Positions 19,146-27,195 of a DNA stretch of 64,000 bases are shown piece after piece. Each line of letters opens with the position of its first letter. Within the stretch, counting starts at the first letter, position 1. The notes below the pieces were generated by a model, which saw nothing but the letters and a program-made list of their open reading frames with translations, had not been told where the DNA came from and ran no database searches. The stretch is from UBA1127 sp965116355 (lineage in GTDB: Bacteria > Chloroflexota > Dehalococcoidia > Lucifugimonadales > UBA1127): assembly GCA_965116355.1 (NCBI GenBank), contig OZ220679.1:930001-994000 (forward strand), in the 5' to 3' direction. The position numbers and the translations under genes were made by a program.

Positions 19146-19616
19146 ATGGCGAACAATAGCTGTGAACAGGTTGACCTCATCCTCGTCGGCTGCGTCGCGG
19201 GGAAGCGTCGACAAGCCGCTCCTGCCCGCGACCTCTACACGTCACCCCTTTGGGAAGGTCGGCGGGCATATGCGGAGTTGCACGGCTGCCCCTGGTACAT
19301 TCTGAGCGCCAAGCACGGACTCCTGGCCCCCGACGCGTGGATAGAGCCCTATGACTTGGCGTTAGCCAGTGCTTCAACGGCCGAACGTCGCGCGTGGTCG
19401 CAAGGCGTTCTGGAGGCCCTCGCGGTAGAGGTTTCAGCGCTGGCAGGCAAGACCGTTGAGATCCACGCGGGCAAGCCCTACGTAGAGTTCGGCTTGGAGA
19501 AGGGCCTTTGCAACGCCGGTGCGGTCGTTCGCCGCCCGCTGGAACATGTGGTGGGCACGGGCGCCCACATTGCCTGGTATCGAGAACATAGGGCCTCGTG
19601 TCCTCGGGCGAGGTGA
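19146..19616 (+). CDS. DUF6884 (YaaA-related) protein
   Basis: 156 residues. The N-terminus DLILVGCVAGKR, then PARDLYTSPLWEGRRAYAE, WYILSAKHGLLAPD and PYDLAL, follows the DUF6884 signature closely, including the 'G-C-x-x-K' opening and the 'LSAKHGL' motif shared with peroxide-response YaaA proteins, which bind DNA and limit oxidative damage. The molecular role of DUF6884 is not settled. It is followed after 8 nt by a glycosylase-like gene, so a shared job in nucleic-acid repair, modification or defence is likely (inference). GGAGGTG upstream supports ATG 19146. Confidence 0.75.
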   Translation: MANNSCEQVDLILVGCVAGKRRQAAPARDLYTSPLWEGRRAYAELHGCPWYILSAKHGLLAPDAWIEPYDLALASASTAERRAWSQGVLEALAVEVSALAGKTVEIHAGKPYVEFGLEKGLCNAGAVVRRPLEHVVGTGAHIAWYREHRASCPRAR

Positions 19617-19624
19617 GGGGGTAC

Positions 19625-20503
19625 ATGATGCGCGCACCCGACCTTCGCCATGCAGCCGCCATAGCCGAGGCAATCGCCGGCGACTTCTACAACGACAGGC
19701 TGGACCTGTCCGCCAGGGACGTGGCGCCGGGTGGCGCACGGCCGCGACTGCCGGGAGGCGACCACGCAACACAGCTGCGCAATTCGGGAACACCGCTTCG
19801 AACCGTGCGCCTGTTCCTGACATTCGTTTCAGCCATGGATCGCGCCCGTGACGCCACGCGGCTCTGGAATAGCGGGCTTGAGCTGTTTCACACCAGCCCG
19901 GACCTCTTTGAACCGACCGAGGCGTCAGCAATGCCGATCACCTTGCTCCGCGCGAGGCTGTCCTACTATGGAGTAAGCCAACGGCACGGCCCCGACTCCT
20001 CCGCCTGGCACACCATCGCCCGCAGCCTTGCGGCAGGAGGGGACCCGGTAAGCCGGGCAGTGGAGTCCGGCGTTGGAAACGCCGTAGAGTTGCTCAAGTG
20101 CCTGCGCACGGGGCGTGACCGGTTTCCCATGCTCAGGGGTCCGCGGATCGGGCCAATGTGGGTGCGTATGCTCGTCACGTGCGGTGGAGCCACGATAGGC
20201 GGGATGGACATCATCCCGGTCTCGGTTGACGTGCACGTTCGTCGCGTTACTCAGAACCTCGGGGTGGTGGATACTCTGGATATGTCGGAAAGAGAAGCCA
20301 GGCAAGTGATTCAGGATACCTGGCGCGCGGCCGTAGCTAGAACGAGCATAGGGGGTCCGCCCGGCGTAACCAACACGAGCACGGCGCTTGACCCAGCCCT
20401 GTGGGTGTTCGGGAGATTGGGGTGCAGTTACTGCGAAAGGGTCCCCCGGCCAGTGCCCATCGGCCGCGCATGCGATTACTGCCGGCTTCGCGCTTCGGCC
20501 TGA
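19625..20503 (+). CDS. HhH-GPD superfamily DNA glycosylase-like protein with C-terminal Cys cluster
   Basis: 292 residues from ATG 19625, chosen because AGGTGAGGGGG sits just ahead. An earlier in-frame ATG at 19598 lies inside the DUF6884 gene. The central region reads PMLRGPRIGPMWVRMLV, then IPVSVDVHVRRVTQNLG: the end of a helix-hairpin-helix followed by the loop with the catalytic Asp and 'D-x-H-V-x-R' seen in endonuclease III/MutY-type enzymes. The C-terminus has CSYCE then CDYC, two CxxC pairs that could hold an Fe-S cluster or zinc, spaced differently from the C-x6-C-x2-C-x5-C cluster of endonuclease III. Likely base excision on damaged or modified DNA. Confidence 0.65.
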   Translation: MMRAPDLRHAAAIAEAIAGDFYNDRLDLSARDVAPGGARPRLPGGDHATQLRNSGTPLRTVRLFLTFVSAMDRARDATRLWNSGLELFHTSPDLFEPTEASAMPITLLRARLSYYGVSQRHGPDSSAWHTIARSLAAGGDPVSRAVESGVGNAVELLKCLRTGRDRFPMLRGPRIGPMWVRMLVTCGGATIGGMDIIPVSVDVHVRRVTQNLGVVDTLDMSEREARQVIQDTWRAAVARTSIGGPPGVTNTSTALDPALWVFGRLGCSYCERVPRPVPIGRACDYCRLRASA

Positions 20504-20551
20504 GGCACATGCAGACTGTGGGGAGAGTGAGGGTCGGTAGGAAGGCAAGAG

Positions 20552-20707
20552 ATGGCAAGGTACGAATACAGAGCACCGGACGACAATGCTCAGGATGATA
20601 TCGAGCGTAAACTGAACGAACTGGCAAGGCAGGGTATCGACTCGCTAGTTTCGCCGCAACAGTGCCATGCGAGCAAACACTCAGCGGGAACGCCTTCAGA
20701 TGCGTAA
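20552..20707 (+). CDS. Small protein resembling DUF4177
   Basis: 51 residues with GGAAGG about 7 nt ahead of ATG 20552. MARYEYRAP, a charged helix, then KLNELARQGIDSLVS, matches the 'YEY...LNELG.EGWELVS' layout of small DUF4177 proteins but ends early, with a polar tail. It may be a truncated member. No function is assigned to the family. Lower GC than the flanking core genes suggests recent acquisition. Confidence 0.4.
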   Translation: MARYEYRAPDDNAQDDIERKLNELARQGIDSLVSPQQCHASKHSAGTPSDA

Positions 20708-20983
20708 TGGAGCGCGAATTTGGCGCTGCCTGACCGTGCTCGGTATTGTGGCCGGGCAATTTCTGGGTCAACAACAATCTACCGCCGAGCAAAGCACTGC
20801 GGGGAGATTCTGGACGGGATAGCTACGGTGTGCCGGGGGCCGACGGTCATTGTCAGGGTGGTGCGGGCCCCAAAGGGAGATCCTTTGACCACGGGATAGG
20901 TGATACAATTGCTGCAACGGACTCTACTTACACTTTCGTGGCACGGGCAGATGATGGGCTAGTCAGCAGGTCGACCTCAACAA

Positions 20984-21247
20984 GTGAGGTGCCGAACATA
21001 CAATGGGCACCACGCATCTCAATGCAACTCTACGGACAACTGGCTCCGTCAACAGGAGACTCGTCGTGGATTAGCCGGTTTGGCCATAATAGCCTTCGCG
21101 GTCGCCCTAGGCCTTGCGTGGCTCGTTGGCTCTCAACCGGGTGGTGCCTCGCTGTCCGTCGTTTGCCTTGGTCTGGGGGTTGTACTTGTTGTTGGCTGGC
21201 TGATTGATAGCAACAACGCAAGCCGCACACGGCGCAGCCGAATGTAG
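20984..21247 (+). CDS. Small two-helix membrane protein
   Basis: 87 residues. After about 30 polar residues come two hydrophobic stretches (LAGLAIIAFAVALGLAWLVG and LSVVCLGLGVVLVVGWLI) separated by a short SQPGGA turn, and then a basic tail. It resembles a helical hairpin. The start is uncertain because no strong ribosome-binding site precedes ATG 20984; a later start nearer the first helix is possible. A second small membrane protein follows after 25 nt. Confidence 0.45.
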   Translation: MRCRTYNGHHASQCNSTDNWLRQQETRRGLAGLAIIAFAVALGLAWLVGSQPGGASLSVVCLGLGVVLVVGWLIDSNNASRTRRSRM

Positions 21248-21272
21248 GGTAAACCTGTAGGAGAGCGCAATC

Positions 21273-21434
21273 GTGCGCAGTCTAGTGATACAACTGGCGA
21301 TTTACACCATTGGTGCGGTGGTCGCGGTGGTCTTTATCCCAGGTGGGCCGATGGGGGTGGCTGCGGCCGCAGCAATGGCGTTCATGGGCATCAGGGCCAT
21401 CCGGGAATACGAGAGGTCGCGTTCCGCTGAGTAG
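21273..21434 (+). CDS. 53-residue membrane protein
   Basis: GTG start with AGGAGAG 8 nt upstream. The sequence has two adjacent hydrophobic stretches (LVIQLAIYTIGAVVAVVF and MGVAAAAAMAFMGI) joined by PGGP, then the charged tail REYERSRSAE. It lies 25 nt after another small membrane protein and in the same direction, so the two probably form an operon. Such hairpins can be holin-like, toxin-like or regulatory; the sequence does not decide. Confidence 0.5.
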   Translation: MRSLVIQLAIYTIGAVVAVVFIPGGPMGVAAAAAMAFMGIRAIREYERSRSAE

Positions 21435-21487
21435 GTAGGACAAAGTGTCAGCCATCGTCCTAGGTAGTCCCCGAATCTCTCCTCTAG

Positions 21488-21796
21488 CAAGAGGGGAGTA
21501 AGGTTGTTGAGCTACAGCAGACGTTCTACCGGCCAGCATGGGAAAGGCAATATCCCGCGAGAAACAGGACCGAACACATCAATCAGCTCGCCGTCGCAGT
21601 CATAGAACAGGGTAGGCAACCGTGGCGGATTGTTCTGGAACAGGAAGTGCCACTTCTGGTGCAGATTCCAGAATCTTACGAGGAGATAATGCGATTGGCA
21701 GACTCCCATGGCTTCGCAAAGCACTTGTCAAAGCCCGTAGTTGAATCATCACAGCATCTATTGAAATCGAACCAAATGCAGGTACGACACAGCTAG
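21488..21796 (+). pseudogene. Start-less coding fragment
   Basis: A frame of 102 codons bounded by TAG at 21485-21487 and TAG at 21794-21796 has protein-like composition: FYRPAWERQYPARNR, then INQLAVAVIEQGRQPWRIVL, then VPLLVQIPESYEEIMRLADS. It lacks an ATG/GTG/TTG near its beginning. It is probably a 5'-truncated gene; I do not recognise the family. The next gene's earliest possible start (GTG 21796) touches its stop. Confidence 0.4.
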
Positions 21797-22230
21797 TGGT
21801 ATACGTCATGAAGGGAGTGCCCAGTGGATTGTCACCGGGTGTGCGTAGACTGAAGGTGATGAGGAAAATGCCCAAGAATGAGCGTCAGATAAACAAGGCT
21901 GTCGAGACCTTCCTAAATAAGTACTATGATTCAATGAGTGCATTAGCTGATCTGCTTCTGCTGATTGACGAGGCAGGTGAAGATGGTCCTCAACACATGG
22001 CCGTGACAAGTCCGCTTTGCATCGACTTCTGGCACCTGAATAGGGCTTTGGTCACTGCGCTTGTAACTCAGTGGGATACCAAAGACCATCAGGCTGTGGA
22101 CAAATACTTGACTGAGGCGGTTGAGCAGGCTGTGGAAATGGCGGGCGCGTGCTTGACCTTAAGGTTTCATAATCGACTTATCAACGGAGAGGCTGATGCG
22201 AGTTCATCGGAGCAGGATGCACAGACTTAG
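21796..22230 (+). CDS. Hypothetical helical protein
   Basis: Up to 144 residues. Internal starts at 21808 or at ATG 21859 (preceded by GAAGG) are equally possible and would give about 140 or 124 residues. The body is predicted mostly helical: NKYYDSMSALADLLLLIDEA, then FWHLNRALVTALVTQWD, then AVEQAVEMAGACLTLRF. No domain is recognised. Its AT-richer codon use resembles the neighbouring small genes rather than the core genome, pointing to transferred DNA. Confidence 0.5.
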   Translation: MVYVMKGVPSGLSPGVRRLKVMRKMPKNERQINKAVETFLNKYYDSMSALADLLLLIDEAGEDGPQHMAVTSPLCIDFWHLNRALVTALVTQWDTKDHQAVDKYLTEAVEQAVEMAGACLTLRFHNRLINGEADASSSEQDAQT

Positions 22231-22345
22231 CGGAGGGTTCACGAAGTAGTCTGAATGACTTGGTAGAACATGTCCGCCAATGTCTGGACATACAGACTTA
22301 TGATCCCCGGGCGAGCCCTGTAGCAACTAGAGGGACTGCAGCAAA

Positions 22346-22486
22346 GCCGGAGAACTGGAGGACGATCTGGCGGCGGCAGTGCGCCGCTGCGTCCAGCGGG
22401 CCCAGGACCTCATCGACGACGGGGTGATTCCGCCCCAGGCGTGGAACTGGGCCATCTGCTCACAAATCCTGGAGAGCGACGAGGAC
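22346..22486 (+). pseudogene. Truncated duplicate of the 75-residue gene at 23128
   Basis: The frame AGELEDDLAAAVRRCVQRAQ, continuing DLIDDGVIPPQAWNWAI, repeats residues of the intact gene with few changes. It lacks the first 29 codons and the stop codon (TGG instead of TAG). DNA similarity continues past the coding part to about 22600 and matches 23356-23440. It is therefore a duplication of at least 230 bp, decayed at the 5' end. Confidence 0.7.
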
Positions 22487-22688
22487 TGGGCGGGTAAACG
22501 CGGACGCGGAGCTGTGATGCGCCCCCGTCTGCTACCTGAGTCCGCCTCAGCGCGTTGCCCAGAGCGCGCTGGGAAGGCGTGGCCCGCCGCACATCGGCCC
22601 ACCTTACCGGATTCAAACCAGTCGTTTGAGCCGCTCTGGTATCCCCAGTCCAATGTCAAGGATTGTCCTTGTCATCGCCAATTCAGGC

Positions 22689-22765
22689 CCCCACGACGCT
22701 ACCCACTTCCTGCGCAGGCGCCCGCCACCTGGCAGGGGCGCAATTTTACGCAGCTCCGAAACCGG
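22689..22765. repeat. Dispersed repeat, copy 2
   Basis: Matches 14893-14970: both have the GCTACCCACTT(T/C)CTGCGCAG core and end in CCGAAACCG. See copy 1. Confidence 0.55.
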
Positions 22766-23077
22766 CAGTTTTCGCGCAGGCGGGCTGTCCCGAAAACCCC
22801 CCGGCGGTCCGGCACTGCGCACACCTACGCCGGCGCACAGGTTGGCCGGCTGGCCCAAAAGGTGATGATTCTGAGACAAGGATGACGACATGGCCGACAA
22901 TGACGCCGGAAACCCGTCGCCAGCCGCACAGAACGGGGCAAGACGACCCTCCTAGGTCGTCACCCGTCAGCCACCCGTCCGAGGGCCGAAACGCACCGTC
23001 CTGCACGTCCAGGGCGGCGTTGCGCGCGTGGGGTGACGCTGGCGGGGGAACGAGGGCAAGATACCGGCAATCGACGG

Positions 23078-23106
23078 TTTCAAGATTATCGCCGATAATC
23101 TTGAAA
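23078..23106. promoter_or_regulatory. Perfect 13-bp inverted repeat upstream of a small gene
   Basis: TTTCAAGATTATC, spacer GCC, then GATAATCTTGAAA, exactly complementary. It lies 9 bp before the AAGGAG ribosome-binding site of the 75-residue gene. Its AT-rich arms stand out from GC-rich surroundings. It could be an operator for a dimeric regulator or a 5'-UTR hairpin. Confidence 0.75.
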
Positions 23107-23127
23107 AGCCCCGGCAAGGAGACGGCC

Positions 23128-23355
23128 ATGTACTCGGACGAGGCATTGAAGGACAAGCGCCGGCAGTTTCTCCGGGAGTGCAAACCGAAGGCGTATCGGG
23201 CGCTGCGCGCCGCCGGGGAGCTGGAGGACGATCTGACAGCCGCAATGCGCCGCTGCGTCCAGCGGGCCGAGGACCTCATCGACGACGGGGTGATTCCGGC
23301 CCAGGCGTGGAGCTGGGCCATCCGCTCGCAAATCCTGGAGAGCGCCGAGGACTAG
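23128..23355 (+). CDS. 75-residue helical protein, weakly TnpV-like
   Basis: AAGGAG at 23116-23121 precedes ATG 23128 by 6 nt. The protein reads MYSDEALKDKRRQFLRECKP, then AYRALRAAGELEDDL, then a second helix RRCVQRAEDLIDDGV and AWSWAIRSQILES. The layout 'R..FL.E..P..Y..L...GEL...L......' recalls TnpV-type small proteins of mobile elements, but the similarity is weak. A perfect inverted repeat sits directly upstream and a truncated duplicate lies about 0.87 kb to the left. Probably a mobile-element accessory protein; role unknown. Confidence 0.6.
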   Translation: MYSDEALKDKRRQFLRECKPKAYRALRAAGELEDDLTAAMRRCVQRAEDLIDDGVIPAQAWSWAIRSQILESAED

Positions 23356-23848
23356 GCGGATAGTCGCGGGCGCGGAGCGGCGGTCCGCCCCGGTCTGCTA
23401 CCGGAGTCCGCCTCAGCGTGCCCAGGGCGGGCGTTGGCGGGGCCGGGCTGGTCTTCACGTCCACCAGGGGCGCGGGAGAGGAGCCACGCCGGCGCGGTGC
23501 CAGCGTCCACCGGGGCGCGGCGCATCCAGGACGGGGGTTTCGCGGAGCTGGACGGCCCCACGTCCACCGGGGCGCGGCGGAGGGCCGCCTCGGCGATGAC
23601 CACAACACCCGTGCGCACGGAGACGGCGGGCGCCCGGTGTTCTCCAACGCCGGCCTGCCCGTAGGCCCCTCGCGCCCACGGAGACGATGACCACGGAGAC
23701 GAAATCCTTGGCGGGCGCCGTCCGGCCCCACGCTGGCTGTCACCGCGCCATGCCATCCTATCCGCATGGCGTCCGCCATGGGCCCGCGCTGTCGTTCGCG
23801 ACGACGGCGAGGGGCGCTGCCTCCAGTGTGGGCGGCCGCGCGGCGTTC
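23356..23848. other. GC-rich region, no supported gene
   Basis: Frames are open on several strands but none shows a motif. The block CGTCCACC(A/G)GGGCGCGG recurs about three times between 23450 and 23580, suggesting degenerate short repeats. Confidence 0.4.
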
Positions 23849-24049
23849 ATGGCGATCATGGTGACGCCGTGGGTGTGCGCATGGTGCGGCGGCGATGTGG
23901 TGCGCGTCATCGTGCACGGCAGCCTCGTCAACAAGCGGTTCTGCTCACGGCGGCACAGGGGGACTATCATCACGCGCATCGCGACGGCCTGGGTGGTGAA
24001 GGTGGAAGAAGATGATGTTGTGGTCGTTAAGACCCCCCTATGTATATAG
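23849..24049 (+). CDS. Candidate small zinc-finger protein ending in the repeat
   Basis: 66 residues. VCAWCGG then KRFCSRRHRG gives a C-x2-C...C-x3-H ligand set like FCS-type zinc fingers. The C-terminus TRIATAWVVKVEEDDVVVV followed by KTPLCI lies inside repeat copy 2 and ends at its TAG. The start may be ATG 23849 or 23858; neither has a strong ribosome-binding site. A near-identical tail (RIVTAWVVKAEEDD) is found before repeat copy 5 with a different N-terminal part, so the tail moves with the repeat. Coding status moderately likely. Confidence 0.4.
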   Translation: MAIMVTPWVCAWCGGDVVRVIVHGSLVNKRFCSRRHRGTIITRIATAWVVKVEEDDVVVVKTPLCI

Positions 24050-24079
24050 ATCAGGGAAGCATGAACTCCACCCCGAAAA
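24018..24079 (+). repeat. CCCCCCTATGTATATAGATCAG repeat, copy 2
   Basis: Core as in copy 1, with similarity continuing into GGAAGCATGAACTCCACCCC and GAAAA. It is 160 bp ahead of copy 3, whose upstream flank shares the ATGATGCCGTCGCGCCGTCA motif. Confidence 0.85.
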
Positions 24080-24180
24080 CCGTTTCACTCCCCCCGCGTC
24101 TTCCACCGACAGCGGGGGGCATGATGCCGTCGCGCCGTCATGGGGCACAGGCAGGTGGCGGGTGGTGGTGGTGGTTGTCG

Positions 24181-25420
24181 TGGTCGTCAAAACCCCCCTA
24201 TGTATATAGATCAGGGGAGAATGAACTCCACCCCGAAAATCCCTCACGCCCGCCCTGCCGAAGGCGTCGCCGTATGGGAAGAGTGGTCTAGACCAGGGAG
24301 CAGGTGGCCAGGAGGCGGCACACCTGAGCGGGGAGGGTCCGGCCGTGCGTCACGTTCCTCCGGAGCGCCGCACGTGGACGCCCACCGCCCCACCATGTTC
24401 CTCCCAACACTGCCGCTGTCGCCAATGCGGGCAGACCAGCCGTCTGCCGCACCCCGTGGCGCCATGCCGGCGCATTGGGGACGCGGACCCGTGCTTCCTA
24501 CCGGGGCTCAGGCATGTGCGGCAATCCGGAGCGCCGCCCGGCCTGCGGTCGCAAAGGGCCACAGGACCCGGAGCCGATGCCCAACGGGCCACGCAGACCT
24601 GAAGCACCGCGGCGACCGTTGGCCTGCGAAGTGCGTGGGCAAGTGGTCTTTTTGGCGGATCTGCCGCCCGAGGACAGCGCCCACCACGAGGACGCCGGCC
24701 AGGGGCATGATGCCGTCGCGCCGTCAGGGGGCACAGGCAGGTGGCGGGTGGTGGTGGTGGACGACGTCGTGGTCGTTAAAACCCCCCTATGTATATAGAT
24801 CAGCGAAGAATGAACTCCACCCCGAAAATCCCTCACGCTCGCCCTGCCGAAGGCGTCGCCGTATGGGAAGAGTGGTCTAGACCAGGGAGCAGATGGCCAG
24901 GAGGCGGCACACCTGCGCGGGGAGGGTCCGGCCGTGCGTCACGTTCCTCCAGAGCACCGCACGTAGACGCCCACCGCCCCACCATGTCCCTCCCAACACT
25001 GCCGCTGTCGCCAATGCGGGCAGCCCACGCCGTTTGCCGCACCCCGTGCCTCCTGCCGGGGCTCAGGCATGTGCGGCAATCCGGAGCGCCGTCAGGCCTG
25101 CGGTCGCGAAGGGCCACAGGACCCGTAGCCGATGCCCAACGGCCCCGGAGACCTGAAGCACCGCGGCGACCGTTGGCCTGCGAAGTGCGTGTGCAAGTGG
25201 TCTTTTTGGCGGATCTGCCGCCCGAGCACAGCGCCGTCCACGAGGACGCCGGCGAGGGGCATGATGCCGTCGCGCCGTCAGGGGGCACGCGCATCGTGAC
25301 GGCCTGGGTGGTGAAAGCAGAAGAAGATGATGTTGTGGTCGTTAAAACCCCCCTATGTATATAGATCAGGGAAGAATGAACTCCACCCCGAAAATCCCTC
25401 ACGCCCGCCCTGCCGAAGGC
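24181..25420 (+). repeat. Tandem array of ~0.57-0.59 kb units bounded by the TATATAGATCAG repeat (copies 3-5)
   Basis: Core copies begin at 24181, 24770 and 25336. Each is followed by a GAATGAACTCCACCCCGAAAA block and by a region (GTATGGGAAGAGTGGTCTAG and onward) that is nearly identical after copies 3 and 4 and starts again after copy 5 before diverging near 25480. The inner parts share patches such as TGCGGCAATCCGGAGCGCCG, and GCATGATGCCGTCGCGCCGT just before the next core. No transposase is encoded. The plus frame before copies 4 and 5 reads LACEVR, QVVFLADLPPE, GHDAVAPSGGT and ends VVVVKTPLCI, so each unit may carry a small gene. Confidence 0.8.
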
Positions 25421-26014
25421 GTCGCCATATGGGAAGAGTGGTCTAGACCAAGGAGCAGATGGCCAGGTGGCGGCACACAGCCGCGCACGGCGCCGGGATG
25501 GGCGTCCCGCCACTGGTGATGTCGCCGAGGCGCACGCACCCCGTGCAGTCTGTCGTTCTACGACGCATCGCAACCCAGCGTGGCGGGCGCGGCCTCTTGC
25601 CAAGGCCCAGGCACGCGGGGCAGGCTGGAGCGCCGCAAGGCTTGCCGCCGAACGTCCCCACAGGTCCCGTCGCCAATGCGCAGCGAACCATGCCGAGCGA
25701 AGTTTCGTGGCGAGGGCTGGACCGGCGGACCATCTCGCTGACGGAGCCTCTTCGCGACCTGGGGACCATCCGGGTGCCGGTGCGCCGCGGGGAGCGGTCG
25801 CGGACACCCAGCCGGCAATCCCTCGAAGCTCCAAGCCTAGCTCGACCGTATGGGCGATGACCACAACGCTCCGAACGGGAAGGCTGCCCAACCCGCTTGA
25901 CGTCTCTTCTGATTCCCCTCCGCACCAAAGCCACTCCCTGGCACCTTCCCCCTTGCGGCCGGCAAAGGCCCACGCGTACCCTACACTTAGCTGTGCTCAG
26001 GGTGGAACTCGCAG
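25421..26014. other. Decayed continuation of the tandem array
   Basis: Similarity to the array units reappears in patches (for example the block around 25610-25690 that parallels 25060-25140). Open frames exist on both strands, including a Cys-rich minus-strand frame with CGAPACPACLGLG, but none is convincing. Confidence 0.35.
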
Positions 26015-26932
26015 ATGAGATTGCTTCCCACGCATCGCACCCAGCTCGACCCCAACATCCAATGGCTGCTGGCGACGCACCTGGACATCCTCGAGGAAGT
26101 CGCTCGCGAACCCCGGGGCGCTGGCACTGGCGACCCCAGCCCGCAAGTGGCGAACCGGCGCATAGGCGTCGCCCTGGTTCGTCAGGACTGGGAGGCCGAG
26201 GAAGCGGCCATTGATGATTTCCTGCGTGGGCAATTCCGGGCGTGGTTGCGAGACTTTCCCGAAGGGCCACTCTTCACCCGTCTCCTGGAGCGCGCGGCCC
26301 GTTGGCGGTCGCGGTCGGGCACCCGCGACCGCGACCGCAGCCGCCGGCCCACCCACCCCGAGGGTCTCCGGATCGCCAGGGCCCTGCTGGAGGGCGTCAC
26401 GCCGCCGGGTCCGTTGGACACCGAAGGAGAAGCCGCGACCCTGGCCGCAATGCTGGCGGGCTACGAGGGGCTCACCTATGCCTTTCCCCCTCGCGCCCGA
26501 TGGCGCGAGTACGTCAGGTTGTCCCGAAGGAGCCGCGTCCACTTCGACGCCCTCGGTGACCTCATTGCGGAATGGGAGCGGCAGGGGAGACCAATCCCCC
26601 GAGGGCTGGCCCGGTGGCGACAGAAGGTCGCCGAGGGTCGCCGCCGGCGTCCCGACTCGCCACCCATCCCGCGCCACCGCCCCGCAAACCCCGCCCAGAT
26701 GGCCTATGAGATGGAGGTGCAGGGCACCATCGAGATCCTCCACCGGCTTCGCGTGCCGCCTAGGGGAACATTCCTCTCCGGCTGCCGCATGGTGGCCGAG
26801 GCGTTGGACATCCCGGAAGACACGGTCGTGCGCATCTGGAAGAAGTGCCCGTGGAGGACGTCCTTCCTGCCGACGATGGGGAAGTACTCCAGGGCGATCG
26901 CCATTCGCCACGGCCTTTATCCCCCCAACTGA
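26015..26932 (+). CDS. Island-encoded hypothetical protein with C-terminal HTH-like segment
   Basis: 305 residues from ATG 26015. The first half is Arg/Glu-rich and helical. The C-terminus reads SGCRMVAEALDIPEDTVVRI then WKKCPW, which resembles a helix-turn-helix of the type found in phage and plasmid replication or regulation proteins. It precedes the AlpA-like excisionase and integrase and points the same way as the excisionase, so it is most likely an accessory gene of the same element. I do not recognise a family. Codon composition (GC-rich third positions) supports real coding. Confidence 0.55.
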   Translation: MRLLPTHRTQLDPNIQWLLATHLDILEEVAREPRGAGTGDPSPQVANRRIGVALVRQDWEAEEAAIDDFLRGQFRAWLRDFPEGPLFTRLLERAARWRSRSGTRDRDRSRRPTHPEGLRIARALLEGVTPPGPLDTEGEAATLAAMLAGYEGLTYAFPPRARWREYVRLSRRSRVHFDALGDLIAEWERQGRPIPRGLARWRQKVAEGRRRRPDSPPIPRHRPANPAQMAYEMEVQGTIEILHRLRVPPRGTFLSGCRMVAEALDIPEDTVVRIWKKCPWRTSFLPTMGKYSRAIAIRHGLYPPN

Positions 26933-27195
26933 GGTCCGCATCCGCCACGCCTTGGGGCTTCCACGTCCACCCTCGTGCGGCGACCACCCCGCGCCGGTCC
27001 GATTCCCGCTCCGCATTTCATGGCAGGTGGGCTGGTAGGTGCCTGGGGGCCCACCCGGCTGGCCGGCCGCGCCGAATGCCACGCCCCCACAGCGCCTCGG
27101 CAGGATTCATGAGTTAATGACCCACTCTGGTCTCGTTCACCCTTCTATCCTCCCCTCAAGGACGCCATCCGAAGGCATGGCAGGAGGAGGGGGCA

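Noticed and set aside
24020..25400. Repeat cores considered as integron attC sites
   Set aside because: No GTTRRRY/RYYYAAC core-site pair with imperfect inverted arms could be made, and no integron-type integrase is present nearby.
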